From NCBI RefSeq assembly GCF_004803855.2, contig NZ_CP012552.1:1674001-1738000 (forward strand): a DNA stretch of 64,000 bases, given 5' to 3'. The notes beneath the pieces were generated by a model, which worked only from the letters and a program-made list of their open reading frames with translations, made no database searches and was not told the origin of the DNA. The DNA is from Campylobacter sp. RM16192 (lineage in GTDB: Bacteria; Campylobacterota; Campylobacteria; Campylobacterales; Campylobacteraceae). The position numbers and the translations under genes were made by a program. Shown here piece by piece: positions 25,614 to 34,765 of the stretch (position 1 is its first letter; every line of letters starts with the position of its first letter).

Positions 25614-26969
25614 TTAAACTGCAGCCTTTGGCGAGATAACAGAGTTATCGAAATTTGGCTCAGTGTTTTCTTCCATTATACGTAGTTTTTTGCTTCGTTT
25701 TATCTTTGCATCATCTTTAAATATCGCTCTTACCTTATCCATGCCTGCATAAAAATCACGCATCAAAACAAGGCAGATATACTTACCAAAAAACGTCGGC
25801 TTGATCATGCCGTTTTCTTCGTAGATCGCATTTACAAGTTTAAGCAAATTTAGCTCGACAAACAGCTCTTTGTGGATGTTTGCGCGGTTAAATTCGTTGT
25901 ATTTGGCTATATCAACTCCGCCATCAAAAAGCTCGGTTAAAAAGATATATTTCAGGCGATCTTTTTTAGTAAAACTGCATTTTGCGATGACCGGACTCTC
26001 GTGGTTTTTCACCATCCTTCCATAGTCAAGCAGGTTAAATGCATTTATGAGAAGCTCTCCGTTTAAGAAGCTAAATGCACCGCTTCCGATTCCAAGATAC
26101 TCGTGGTGGCTTCCTACGTATTCATCGCGCAAATTTGCGTTATCGCGACCAAACGCCCAGGCGTTACTTTGGTGGTAGTCGCTGAAATTTTCGCAAATGA
26201 GCTCATAAAACTCGCGCTCGTTATCGCTATCATCCACGCCAAGTGAGCGAGCTATCGCGTCACGCGTAAGCGGAGACTTCATAAGCGGATAGAAAGTTAT
26301 CTGCTCAGGAGCGATTGATTTTGCGATTTTTACATCATGTAAAAGCTGCTCTCTAGTCTGATTTGGCAGGTTAAAAATAAGATCAAGACTTATCGTAGGC
26401 AGCACGCCCATAGCTTTTCTTAGCTTTTCTTGAAGCTGCTCGCTTGAACCGAAGCGATCATATCTGGCAACTTTTTTTAAGATGTCATCGCTAAAGCTTT
26501 GCACACCGACGCTTAAGCGGTCGATGAGCCCTTGAAATCTCTTTAAATTTTCTGGATCGATGTGGTTTGGATCGCTCTCACACGATATATCTTTGATATC
26601 AAAGAGCTCTTTTGCAAGCACAAGCGTCTTTTCAAGCTCAGGCTCGTTTATAAGCGTGGTTCCGCCACCTACATACATCGATGTAAAGTTAAATCCGGCC
26701 TCCTTAACCTGCCTCATCTCTTCGCGCAAATTTGCAAAATAATGCACCGCAAGCTCTTGTTCGTAATGATACTTATGAAATGAGCAGTAAGGGCAAAAAG
26801 TGTGGCAAAACGGCACGTGCGCGTACAGCATATACTCGGTGTCAGGCTTTGGAATTTTATTAATCTTATTATCTAATATATTTATATTTAGCCCATTATA
26901 AAGGGACTTTTGCATAGAATTATGAGCGTAATTAACTGCAAATTTTTCTATAACATTCTTAAAACCCAT
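25614..26969 (-). CDS. Radical SAM protein of the HemN/HutW (coproporphyrinogen oxidase-like) family
   Basis: 451 residues. The radical-SAM cluster motif C-X3-C-X2-C is CHTFCPYC (Cys55, Cys59, Cys62), followed by YVGGGTTLI, ESDPNHI, RLSVGVQSFSDD and LDLIFNLPNQT, all typical of the HemN group. Members include oxygen-independent coproporphyrinogen III oxidase and haem-degrading HutW/ChuW-type methyltransferases; the sequence alone does not separate these. I start at the ATG at 26967-26969 because AAGGA lies seven bases upstream, rather than at the longer in-frame start at 26993. Convergent with the AAA gene. Confidence 0.85.
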   Translation of the reverse strand: MGFKNVIEKFAVNYAHNSMQKSLYNGLNINILDNKINKIPKPDTEYMLYAHVPFCHTFCPYCSFHKYHYEQELAVHYFANLREEMRQVKEAGFNFTSMYVGGGTTLINEPELEKTLVLAKELFDIKDISCESDPNHIDPENLKRFQGLIDRLSVGVQSFSDDILKKVARYDRFGSSEQLQEKLRKAMGVLPTISLDLIFNLPNQTREQLLHDVKIAKSIAPEQITFYPLMKSPLTRDAIARSLGVDDSDNEREFYELICENFSDYHQSNAWAFGRDNANLRDEYVGSHHEYLGIGSGAFSFLNGELLINAFNLLDYGRMVKNHESPVIAKCSFTKKDRLKYIFLTELFDGGVDIAKYNEFNRANIHKELFVELNLLKLVNAIYEENGMIKPTFFGKYICLVLMRDFYAGMDKVRAIFKDDAKIKRSKKLRIMEENTEPNFDNSVISPKAAV

Positions 26970-27038
26970 AATTAATTCCTTTTTATAAAACAATCTTTAT
27001 ATATAATAGTCGTAAATTTACCAAAAAAAGTATTATAA

Positions 27039-27536
27039 TTATTTTAAATTTTTAAAACTAATTGGAAGCTCTAAGTTTAAGCCCTTAACTATCCTTATAC
27101 ACTCTTGCAGATCGTCAATCGACTTGCCGGCTACTCTTACCTCTTCGCCTCTTATTGCGGCGCTTACTTTTAGTTTGGCGTCTTTTATAGCTTTTGTGAT
27201 CTTTTTTGCGTTATCGCTATCAAGTGTATCATTTAATTTAAGCGTAGCTTTTATATTTCCTCCGCTTGCGCTTTCTCGTTTGGTTTCGCTAACTGCCACA
27301 GGCGGTATATTGCGCTTGATAAGCTTTGAGATGACGATATCTTTTAACGCGTCGATTTTATTATCGCTTGTGCTAAGAAGAGTGATAAATTTATCCTTTT
27401 CATTTAGCTCGATCTCAGCAGCGATACCTTTAAAGTCATACCTTGCGGCAACCTCTTTTTTCGCTGTTTCAAGAGCGTTTTTAACCTCCATCAGATCAAC
27501 TTGCGCACTTATATCAAAGCTATGTTCGGTAGCCAT
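27039..27536 (-). CDS. YajQ family nucleotide-binding protein
   Basis: 165-residue YajQ protein with two ferredoxin-like folds in tandem. Recognisable features: [19 protein letters not shown] at the N-terminus, RYDFKG near residue 38, and [15 protein letters not shown] near the C-terminus. Homologues bind cyclic di-GMP or nucleic acid, and some act as transcription co-regulators. A PAS-GGDEF-EAL protein is also in this window, so c-di-GMP is likely used by this organism. The gene ends near the HemN-like gene and starts one base from the dehydrogenase stop, suggesting cotranscription. Confidence 0.93.
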   Translation of the reverse strand: MATEHSFDISAQVDLMEVKNALETAKKEVAARYDFKGIAAEIELNEKDKFITLLSTSDNKIDALKDIVISKLIKRNIPPVAVSETKRESASGGNIKATLKLNDTLDSDNAKKITKAIKDAKLKVSAAIRGEEVRVAGKSIDDLQECIRIVKGLNLELPISFKNLK

Positions 27537-28469
27537 TTAACTCTCCTTTATAAAATTTTCTATATTTTTTACTATCAAATTTATGAGCTTTTCACGCGCC
27601 TCTTTGCTCGCCCAGGCGACATGTGGCGTGATTATCAAATTTTCTTTGTTTTTGATATTTAAAAGCGGGTGATTTTCTCTCATCGGCTCGCTTTCAAGCA
27701 CATCTACGCAAGCCATCAAATTTCGCTCATCAATTGCCTTAGCAAGTGCGCTTTCATCAACTATCCCGCCGCGCCCGAAATTCATAAGCACTGCGCCCTC
27801 TTTCATCAAATTTAGCTCTTTAGAAGAGATTAAATTTCGTGTTTTTTCATTAAGGGGAGCGTGTATACTTGCGATATCGCAGCTATTTAAAAGCTCGTCT
27901 AAATTTTGCCTTTTAAACTCGGCGTTATCATTTGCTCCGCTTGTTGAGTAGTAACTAACGTTTGCGCCAAAGGCCGCAGCTATCCTAGCTACGCTTCTTC
28001 CTATCTCACCAAGTCCGATGATGCCGAAATTCTTACCGCTTATCTCGCCGATAGATCTATCTAAATTCGTAAAAATTTCGCTCTTTACCCACTCGCCGCT
28101 TTGCACATAATCATCGTAAAATTTAATGCGATTTACTAACGCTAACAAACAAGCAAAAGTGTGCTGCGCAACGCTGTTAGTCGAGTAGCCTGCGACGTTT
28201 TTAACGGCTATATTTTTAGCCTTTGCATAGTCTAGATCGACATTATTCATGCCTGTTGCGCTTATACAAATCAGCTTTAAATTTGTCGCATCCATAACAT
28301 CGCGGCCAATAATAACCTTGTTAGTTATCACGACATCAGCACCCTTTAAACGCTCTATGGTCTCGCTTTTATCAGTCTTATCATAACTTACAAACTCGCC
28401 AAATTTAGCAAAAACATCAAGGCTAACGTCACTTCCTAAAGTTGAAGCGTCAAGGCAGACTATTTTCAT
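27537..28469 (-). CDS. D-isomer specific 2-hydroxyacid dehydrogenase
   Basis: 310-residue NAD(P)-dependent oxidoreductase. The Rossmann motif is GIIGLGEIGRSVA (about residues 148-160). The catalytic triad is visible as Arg in NFGRGGIVDE, Glu in the DVLESEP segment and His in ITPHVAWAS near residue 284. Substrate is probably glyoxylate/hydroxypyruvate or another 2-keto acid, as in the glycerate-dehydrogenase-like group; phosphoglycerate dehydrogenase is unlikely because the ACT-type regulatory domain is missing. It sits in a tight run with yajQ and a glutathionylspermidine-synthase-like gene (two bases apart). Confidence 0.9.
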   Translation of the reverse strand: MKIVCLDASTLGSDVSLDVFAKFGEFVSYDKTDKSETIERLKGADVVITNKVIIGRDVMDATNLKLICISATGMNNVDLDYAKAKNIAVKNVAGYSTNSVAQHTFACLLALVNRIKFYDDYVQSGEWVKSEIFTNLDRSIGEISGKNFGIIGLGEIGRSVARIAAAFGANVSYYSTSGANDNAEFKRQNLDELLNSCDIASIHAPLNEKTRNLISSKELNLMKEGAVLMNFGRGGIVDESALAKAIDERNLMACVDVLESEPMRENHPLLNIKNKENLIITPHVAWASKEAREKLINLIVKNIENFIKES

Positions 28470-28471
28470 GT

Positions 28472-29656
28472 TTAACCCTTTATGTAGTGTCCCACGAATT
28501 TAGAAGCGTTGTTTAAAATTTCTCCGCCTTTTCTATACCCGAGCGCGCAAGCCTCATAGGCAAAAAAGACTCCAGCTTGATAACTATCACCTCTTTCGTC
28601 TTTGTTAAATTCGTAAAATTCTTGATACACGGCTCTGTTTTTCTCGTATTCGCCATCACTGCTAACACTAACACTTCCGTCAGCTTCTATAATGCTAACA
28701 TTTGCTCCTTCACGCCCAAATATAGGCTTTTTAACACATTTTTTACTTACTAACGGTTTGTCTGAAGCCTCAAGCAAAAGGGGATGATCTGGGTAAAGAT
28801 CCCAAAGAATTTTTAAAATGCCCTTGCTTTGAAACATAAGCGTATAAGCAGGATTTAAGATAATAGCTCTTTGATTTGCCATTATATTTTTAAGAATTAA
28901 TGCAAGCTCACCCTCCTGCACGGCAATATCCTCCCAAGGAACAAGCTTAAACCAGTATTCATAATTTTCACCGCCTTTGAAGATGCCCTCTTCATCGTTA
29001 AACTCAACCTCATCGACATAGGCAAAATCCGCATGAAATCCCGCCTCTTTAGCGATATACTCAAGCAGTTTTACACTCTGTTCATCCTCGATGCTGCCAG
29101 CAATAGAGCTAAACAGAATTTTCCACCCCTCATAAAGCTTGTTAAACTCGCTTGTATCCTCGCTAAGCGTTATAAGACGCTTGAAATTTTCCTTTAAAGC
29201 TTCATAAAGATCGTTAAACTGCGAGCTCTTATCCATGCCGTTAAATTTCAAAATCGCCCACTGAATGATCGCGGTTTCAAAGATCGCAGTCGGTGTATCG
29301 GCGTTAAATTCGATTAGTTTTATCGGCTTGCCACCAAGTCCGCCCGCCAAGTCAAATCGCCCATAAAGATGCCAGTGAACTTCGTTTTCCCAGCTCTCTT
29401 TTACCATATCAACAAGATTAAAAGGTATGCCAACCTCGTGATAGAGGTTATTATCTATTATATGCTGCCCTGCGGTTACAAACATATCGTATAGTTCATT
29501 TGCCGCCTCGTAGTATGCTTCGGCCTCTTGCTCGCTAACCTCCACAAGCTCATCTGCGATATATGAGCTATCGTCACTATCTGTGTGCCAAGCAAAGCCG
29601 ATATTTTCTAAAAACGCCTTATCTAAAGGCTTGACTTTTTTTAAATTTAACATCAT
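28472..29656 (-). CDS. Glutathionylspermidine synthase family (ATP-grasp) protein
   Basis: 394-residue ATP-grasp ligase related to the synthetase domain of glutathionylspermidine synthase. Visible segments: WHLYGRFDLAGG, KLIEFNADTPTAIFE (about 132-146), VKKPIFGREGANVSII (about 309-324) and the C-terminal YQAGVFFAYEACALGYR. The N-terminal amidase domain of E. coli Gsp is absent, so this is the stand-alone form. Such proteins are often next to UPF0323 or YgiB-like lipoproteins, as here, and their actual substrate is unknown. The start overlaps the lipoprotein gene by four bases. Confidence 0.88.
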   Translation of the reverse strand: MMLNLKKVKPLDKAFLENIGFAWHTDSDDSSYIADELVEVSEQEAEAYYEAANELYDMFVTAGQHIIDNNLYHEVGIPFNLVDMVKESWENEVHWHLYGRFDLAGGLGGKPIKLIEFNADTPTAIFETAIIQWAILKFNGMDKSSQFNDLYEALKENFKRLITLSEDTSEFNKLYEGWKILFSSIAGSIEDEQSVKLLEYIAKEAGFHADFAYVDEVEFNDEEGIFKGGENYEYWFKLVPWEDIAVQEGELALILKNIMANQRAIILNPAYTLMFQSKGILKILWDLYPDHPLLLEASDKPLVSKKCVKKPIFGREGANVSIIEADGSVSVSSDGEYEKNRAVYQEFYEFNKDERGDSYQAGVFFAYEACALGYRKGGEILNNASKFVGHYIKG

Positions 29657-30255
29657 CCACCTACCGATTGATTAGTTTTGCTTCCGCTACCGAAAAATCC
29701 GCTCTTACCGCCAGCAGGCTTGCCTGCAGAGCTTGTAGCTTTAGCTTTATTAAAGCTATCAACGCTTCTTGAGTAAGTCGAAGGATTTTTATAAGCTGTT
29801 TGACGATGGCTTTGGAAACCTTGATTATTAAACAGCTTGCTACCTATCCAGCTTCCTAAAATAGCGCCCGCAGCCGAAGCTAGCAATGTCTCGCCAAGAC
29901 TAAGCCCGCCGCTACTAAGCTGTGCATCAGGTTTTGTCAAATTTGAAGTGCCGTTATCTATCTTAGCGTTTTCTTCGGCGATTAGCTTATCCATCTCCTC
30001 TTTTGTTAGCACGCGCTCCTTGCCGTCAAGCTGCTTTAGCACGACTCTGGTTTCGCTGCTTGGATACTCTTCAAGCACTTTGTAAGAGCCAGGCGCAGTC
30101 TCTTCTATGATGACGAAAGCTCCTTGAGCTTGCGCTGCTTCTTGCACTACGCTTTGATCCTCTCCACCTCCGCTACATCCCGCAAGACCTGCCATAACTA
30201 CCGCGCCAAATCCGCCTACAGCGGCATAAGTTGCAATTTTTTTGATTCTTTTCAT
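29653..30255 (-). CDS. UPF0323 family lipoprotein
   Basis: 200 residues. Signal peptide with lipobox LAGC (Cys at about residue 27). Then a soluble region (FVIIEETAPGSYKVLEEYPS and VVLKQLDGKERVLTKEE), a glycine-rich helix LLASAAGAILGSWIGSKLF, and a Ser/Gly-rich tail. This matches UPF0323 lipoproteins known from Campylobacter and Helicobacter. Overlaps both neighbours by four bases, placing it in a unit with the glutathionylspermidine-synthase-like ligase. The pairing resembles the YgiB-YgiC pair of enterics, suggesting an envelope peptide or polyamine modification; this is inference. Confidence 0.9.
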   Translation of the reverse strand: MKRIKKIATYAAVGGFGAVVMAGLAGCSGGGEDQSVVQEAAQAQGAFVIIEETAPGSYKVLEEYPSSETRVVLKQLDGKERVLTKEEMDKLIAEENAKIDNGTSNLTKPDAQLSSGGLSLGETLLASAAGAILGSWIGSKLFNNQGFQSHRQTAYKNPSTYSRSVDSFNKAKATSSAGKPAGGKSGFFGSGSKTNQSVGG

Positions 30256-30980
30256 ACTTCACCTACTATCTGTTTTATTGATTTTTCGTTTCTTACCCAT
30301 ATCACGCCGTCTTTAAATTTGATAAATTTTGACTTGCCGATATTTTTAATGATCAGTTTTTGTATCTTTTTTATCTTTTTATTTTTTAAATTTAAGCCTT
30401 TTAAAAACTCGCTTAAGCTAAGCCATTTTTTGACCTTTGGCTCATCTTTTACTTCGCTATCAAATTTAGCTTTTTCTTCACTCTGGGTTGTCTCATAACC
30501 TTCGTCAAATTCGACATCTATCGGACGGATATATTCGCCATTTTGTCTTGCTAAAAGCGGACGTTCAAGCATCTGTAAAAAATATCTAAATTTCTCGTCG
30601 CGCTCTTTGTAAATTTCAGCGATTTCATCCTTGTTAGCGATTAAAATTTGCTCTTTTTGTGCGTGCAAACGCTCTTTATCATCTTGCAAATTTCTATTTT
30701 GCTCTTTTAGCTCTTCAAGCTGTGTTAGCAAAAATTTGATAAATTCACTTTGCTCTTCAGTAGTTTCGCTTGAATTGTTACTAACGATTTTTTTAGTGTT
30801 TGTTTTGGTTGTTTTAGCTTTTGTTTGTGGCTCGTTAGTTGCTTCATCGTCTTCGATTAGCACGTATTTAATGCCTTTTTCATCGATTGATTTTAAGCTT
30901 TTTCGTCTTATCCTGTTATAGATCGCCTCTTTTGTTATGCCTAGAACTTCGGCGGCTTCACTAACGGATAACTTACGCAT
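30252..30980 (-). CDS. Helix-turn-helix, coiled-coil protein (DUF3972-like)
   Basis: 242 residues. The N-terminal MRKLSVSEAAEVLGITKEA with YNRIRRK is a MerR/excisionase-like helix-turn-helix. A charged coiled coil (about 80-140, rich in Glu, Lys and Gln) and a basic C-terminal domain (SLSEFLKGLNLKNKKIKKIQ) follow. The layout resembles DUF3972 proteins restricted to Campylobacter and relatives, but I name that with caution. It is the first gene of the run that ends with yajQ and may regulate it or act as a nucleoid-associated protein. Confidence 0.65.
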   Translation of the reverse strand: MRKLSVSEAAEVLGITKEAIYNRIRRKSLKSIDEKGIKYVLIEDDEATNEPQTKAKTTKTNTKKIVSNNSSETTEEQSEFIKFLLTQLEELKEQNRNLQDDKERLHAQKEQILIANKDEIAEIYKERDEKFRYFLQMLERPLLARQNGEYIRPIDVEFDEGYETTQSEEKAKFDSEVKDEPKVKKWLSLSEFLKGLNLKNKKIKKIQKLIIKNIGKSKFIKFKDGVIWVRNEKSIKQIVGEV

Positions 30981-31076
30981 AAATTTCCTTTTCTTTAAAA
31001 AATGCAGATATTATGGCAGATTTAGGCTAATAAAGAAGTTAAACTAACTAACGCGAAGTTAGTTAGTTTAATTTGG

Positions 31077-31289
31077 TTAGAGTTTTGACTCGTAGCGTCT
31101 AAGCATATAAAGACGTTTAAGCATTTTTTTACGAGCTGAAATTTTTTGCTTTTTGCGAATTTCAGTCATAGGCTCGAAAAATCTTCTTGCTCTAACTTCA
31201 GTTACAACAAGGTTTCTATCGACTTGCTTTTTAAATTTCCTATATGCTTCGTCAAAAGACTCATTAGGATGTACCTTAATTCCTGGCAC
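31077..31289 (-). CDS. rpsU: 30S ribosomal protein S21
   Basis: 70-residue basic protein typical of S21: [39 protein letters not shown] and a Lys/Arg-rich tail ending RRYESKL. The only sensible start is the GTG at 31287-31289 (product starts VPGIKV, read as Met), with an extended AAAGGTGGTGAGG site just upstream. Longer starts place the ribosome site inside the coding region. S21 binds the 30S subunit near the mRNA 5' region and helps initiation. Confidence 0.95.
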   Translation of the reverse strand: MPGIKVHPNESFDEAYRKFKKQVDRNLVVTEVRARRFFEPMTEIRKKQKISARKKMLKRLYMLRRYESKL

Positions 31290-31447
31290 GACCCTCACCA
31301 CCTTTCGATTAAAATAGAGTGCGATTATACTTAAATTTTCTTAAATTTCAAAATTTATTTAGTTTTCTACTTATTATAAGATTGCTTTAACTACAAAAGT
31401 TCTATAATTAAAATTTAAAATATTACATTTTTAAAACAGGAATTTTG

Positions 31448-32791
31448 ATGTCAAATTTAATAGATAATCCCCAGTCTAATTACGCCAAAAAGCGCTATAT
31501 TTTTTATTCGATTTTGACCTGTATCGCGCTGATACTGCCGTTTATCCGCATCGGTGGCAATCACTTCTTCCTACTTCGTTTTGACAAAAAGCAGCTTCAC
31601 CTGCTCTTTAACAGCTTTGATACGCAAGAGCTTTATCTGATGCCGTTTGTGCTTATCATATTTTTTCTTACTATATTTTTTCTTACGACACTTGGCGGAA
31701 GGGTTTGGTGCGGTTGGAGCTGTCCGCAGACGATATTTCGAGTGATTTATCGCGATCTTATCCAGACTAAAATTTTAAAACTTCACAAAAACATAAATAA
31801 CAAACAAAAGCCTATAGATGGTCAAAATTTCAAGAAATTTATAGGCGTAGCGATCTGGTCTGTCTTAGCCTGTTTGGCTGCGGCAAATTTCTTGTGGTTT
31901 TTTGTACCGCCTGAGGATTTTATAAGCTACGTTAAAAACGCCGGCGAGCATAAATTTTTAATGGGAATTTGGTTTTTTATAACTGCTTTTATTATCTTTG
32001 ATGTGGTTTGGCTGGCTGAGAAATTTTGCGTATATGTCTGTCCTTATGCGAGAATTCAATCGGTAATGTTTGATGATGATACAGTTCAAGTTATTTATGA
32101 CGATAAGCGTGGCGGTAAAATTTATGATAAGAACATCAAGCTTTGGAAAAAGCCGCCTGAGCCTGAAAATGAGTGCACCGGATGTGAAGCCTGTGTTAAA
32201 ATTTGTCCAACTCATATAGACATAAGAAAAGGCATGCAGCTTGACTGTATAAACTGCCTTGAGTGCGTGGATGCGTGCAGTAAGGTGATGGGCAAGCTTG
32301 GCAAAAAGACACTCATAGACTGGACGAGTGATAACTCGCTAAAATCGGGCAAGAAGGTTAATTATCTTAGATTTAGAACTATCGCTTATATGGTGGTTAT
32401 CGCTATAGCTGCGGTTATTTTAGCGTTTATGAGCACAAAAAAAGAGTACATGCTGCTAAACATAAATCGCACGAGCGAACTATATAAAATTACAAAAAGT
32501 AACAAAGTTGAAAATGCATATACATTTTTATTTCAAAACACAGATAACAAAGAACATGCTTACTATTTTGACGTCAACAATACAAATATTAAAATAGAAC
32601 GTCCAAAAGATGAAATAGTATTAAAAGCTGGAGCTAAAAAGAAAGTTGTAGTAGTATTATCATCTGAGGCAATAAGTATCGATAAAAATGGCAATAAACC
32701 TGTATCTATAAGCATAGCCGCTTACGCAAAAGACGATAAAGAGAGGATTAATATAAAAAGAGAGACTATATTTGTATATCCTGAGAAATAA
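31448..32791 (+). CDS. ccoG: Cytochrome c oxidase accessory protein CcoG
   Basis: 447-residue polyferredoxin-like membrane protein of the CcoG/RdxA/FixG family, involved in copper reduction for assembly of cbb3-type cytochrome oxidase. About four to five transmembrane helices, a WCGWSCPQTIFR motif near residue 90, and two [4Fe-4S] motifs (CTGCEACVKICP and CINCLECVDAC) around residues 240-275. The C-terminal 110 residues form an Ig-like periplasmic domain. The ATG at 31448 has an ACAGGA site seven bases upstream and is preferred over TTG at 31445. cbb3 oxidase genes are not in the window. Confidence 0.93.
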   Translation: MSNLIDNPQSNYAKKRYIFYSILTCIALILPFIRIGGNHFFLLRFDKKQLHLLFNSFDTQELYLMPFVLIIFFLTIFFLTTLGGRVWCGWSCPQTIFRVIYRDLIQTKILKLHKNINNKQKPIDGQNFKKFIGVAIWSVLACLAAANFLWFFVPPEDFISYVKNAGEHKFLMGIWFFITAFIIFDVVWLAEKFCVYVCPYARIQSVMFDDDTVQVIYDDKRGGKIYDKNIKLWKKPPEPENECTGCEACVKICPTHIDIRKGMQLDCINCLECVDACSKVMGKLGKKTLIDWTSDNSLKSGKKVNYLRFRTIAYMVVIAIAAVILAFMSTKKEYMLLNINRTSELYKITKSNKVENAYTFLFQNTDNKEHAYYFDVNNTNIKIERPKDEIVLKAGAKKKVVVVLSSEAISIDKNGNKPVSISIAAYAKDDKERINIKRETIFVYPEK

Positions 32792-32846
32792 AATATAAAA
32801 TTCTAAAATTAAATTTTATATTTTATATATTTATAAAGAAAGTTTA

Positions 32847-32870
32847 ATGTTATTAGAGCTACAATAACAT
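32847..32870. promoter_or_regulatory. Inverted repeat upstream of cmeR, possible operator
   Basis: ATGTTATT and AATAACAT are exact complements separated by eight bases, 41 bp before the cmeR ATG. It could be an autoregulatory site or a ccoG terminator; spacing and position favour an operator. Confidence 0.4.
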
Positions 32871-32910
32871 CTGATTCACTTTTTTGAATAAATTTAACGA
32901 AGGATTTAGT

Positions 32911-33540
32911 ATGTCAATCAAAATGTCTAAACGCGGCCAAGAGCGGTACGAAAAGATTATGGAAGTAGCTCTCGAGTCTTTTTTAAACAACGGATATGAG
33001 AATACTAGCTTAAGTGATATTATAGAAAAAAGCGGCGGGTCATTAGCAAGTGTATATAAATTTTTTAACAACAAAGAGGGCTTATTCACTGCTATTGTTG
33101 AGCGTAGCTTAGACAATTTCTGTGCCGAAATAGAAGAAAAGATAAATTTAAAAATTTCTCACAAGATAGAGGACTTCTTAACTAAATTTGCAAATATATT
33201 TTTTGATATTATATGTGATAGAAAAACTACTTTAATAACACGAATTATTCTTATTGAAGGCTACAAAAATAACGCCTCGTTAGGAAATATGTTCTTAGAG
33301 CAAATTATAAACAGAGTAAATCAAATTTTAGTAGATTTTATGGAAAGAGAGGAGATAAGATCTCAACTTGATGAGTCCGTAGATCCTAAAAAAGCAGCAT
33401 ACTTATTCCGCGCATTATTAAGAAACCCTTATCATTATCACGCGATCTTATTAAATAGCGATATAGTATTAAGTGAGCAAGAGCGAGAAGATCATATTAA
33501 AACATGTGTTAAAATTTTTCTAAAAGGTATTACAAAATAA
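32911..33540 (+). CDS. cmeR: TetR family transcriptional repressor CmeR
   Basis: 209 residues. N-terminal TetR helix-turn-helix (RYEKIMEVALESFLNNGYEN then TSLSDIIEKSGGS and YKFFNNKEGLF), and a helical ligand-binding C-terminal domain. It sits directly upstream of cmeABC on the same strand, like C. jejuni cmeR, which represses the pump and is relieved by bile salts. I start at the ATG at 32911 with GAAGGA upstream, rather than the TTG at 32884. A palindrome before cmeA is the probable target. Confidence 0.9.
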   Translation: MSIKMSKRGQERYEKIMEVALESFLNNGYENTSLSDIIEKSGGSLASVYKFFNNKEGLFTAIVERSLDNFCAEIEEKINLKISHKIEDFLTKFANIFFDIICDRKTTLITRIILIEGYKNNASLGNMFLEQIINRVNQILVDFMEREEIRSQLDESVDPKKAAYLFRALLRNPYHYHAILLNSDIVLSEQEREDHIKTCVKIFLKGITK

Positions 33541-33579
33541 TTTTTCAACATAAAGATTGACAAAAATTTTAAATAAGAG

Positions 33580-33585
33580 TAAAAT
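33580..33585 (+). promoter_or_regulatory. Probable -10 of cmeABC promoter
   Basis: TAAAAT located 11 bases before the CmeR-type palindrome and about 60 bp before the cmeA start. Confidence 0.35.
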
Positions 33586-33596
33586 ATCGTTTTTAT

Positions 33597-33612
33597 TGTA
33601 ACATATATTACA
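33597..33612. promoter_or_regulatory. CmeR-type operator before cmeA
   Basis: TGTAACATATATTACA, a 16-bp near-palindrome (TGTAA and TTACA arms), between cmeR and cmeA and 32 bp before the cmeA ATG. It closely resembles the inverted repeat bound by CmeR in C. jejuni (TGTAATAAATATTACA, from memory). Outer T-A bases extend it to 18 bp. Confidence 0.75.
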
Positions 33613-33643
33613 ATATTAAAACTACAACAATAAGGTTATTTTG

Positions 33644-34765
33644 ATGAATAGTTTTAAGAATATTTTCACTCTAATAATGATTTCTCTTCTTTTTACGGGA
33701 TGCTTTAAAGAAGAGAATTCAAAGTCAAAAGCTCAAGCTGTAAGGCAGATGCCGCCTGCAAAAGTTGACATCATAAAAGCCAAAAAAGAAGATATCCCGA
33801 TCACCTTTGAATACCCAGGCAAAATCGTAAGCAACCAAGATGTGACGCTTAGACCAAAGGTTTCAGGCACTCTTATAAAGCAGTATTTTAAAGCTGGAGA
33901 CAAGGTAAAAGCCGGAGATAAGCTATTTTTAATCGATCCTGAAAAGTATCAAGCAAGCTATGACGCTCTTGAAGCAAGCGTTGGAGTCGCAAGCGCAACA
34001 CTTAAAAACGCTCAAACCGAATTTAACAGAGTAAAAAAACTATACGAGAAAAAAGCCGTAAGCCAAAAGGAATTTGACTCGGCAAAAAGCGCTCTTGATA
34101 TAGCAAATGCAACCTTACTAAGCGTAAAAGCAAATTCTAAAAACGCAAAGATAGACCTTGGCTACACGACTGTAGTTGCACCGTTTGACGGAATTTTGGG
34201 CGAAAATTTAGTAGATGTGGGTTCATTTGTATCAGCTAGCGCAACCGAGCTTGTAAGGCTTACTCAGATAGACCCTATAAGCGTGAAATTTTATATCGCA
34301 GACGTTGATAATCTAAATAGAATTAAAAATGTAGAAGCCGGCTCTTGGGCTCAAAACGGCGCGCAAGCAACGCTAAAAGTAGGAAATCAAATTTTTAAAG
34401 GCAAAGTAACCTTTATAGATAGCGTTGTGGATGTAAATGTGGGCAGCGTTTTAGCTAAAGCTGAATTTGCAAATAGCGAGCTAAAGCTGCTTCCAGGAGC
34501 GTTTGCAAGTGTGGTTATGGATGGTTTTTATCAAAAAGACGGCTTTAAAATTCCTCAAGTTGCCATCCAGCAAGATGCCATGAATACCTTTGTACTTGTG
34601 CTAAAAGATCAAAAAGTCACGCAAAAAAATGTAGAAATTTCATATCAGAAAGAGGACTACGCCGTAGTTAGCAGCGGACTTGAAGAGGGCGATCTCATCA
34701 TCATAAATAACTTTAAAAAGATTAGAGTTGGAGCCGGCGCGCAAGCTGATAAGGAGATAAAATAG
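33644..34765 (+). CDS. cmeA: RND efflux periplasmic adaptor CmeA
   Basis: 373-residue membrane-fusion protein linking CmeB and CmeC. Signal with lipobox LFTGC (Cys at about residue 20), so it is lipid-anchored. The lipoyl/barrel-sandwich halves are visible as VTLRPKVSGTLIKQYFKAGD and VAPFDGILGENLVDVGS, with a coiled-coil hairpin between them (about 100-165, ending KKAVSQKEFDSAKSAL). The start is ATG at 33644 rather than the TTG three bases upstream. First gene of the operon, 103 bp after cmeR, with the operator between. Confidence 0.95.
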   Translation: MNSFKNIFTLIMISLLFTGCFKEENSKSKAQAVRQMPPAKVDIIKAKKEDIPITFEYPGKIVSNQDVTLRPKVSGTLIKQYFKAGDKVKAGDKLFLIDPEKYQASYDALEASVGVASATLKNAQTEFNRVKKLYEKKAVSQKEFDSAKSALDIANATLLSVKANSKNAKIDLGYTTVVAPFDGILGENLVDVGSFVSASATELVRLTQIDPISVKFYIADVDNLNRIKNVEAGSWAQNGAQATLKVGNQIFKGKVTFIDSVVDVNVGSVLAKAEFANSELKLLPGAFASVVMDGFYQKDGFKIPQVAIQQDAMNTFVLVLKDQKVTQKNVEISYQKEDYAVVSSGLEEGDLIIINNFKKIRVGAGAQADKEIK

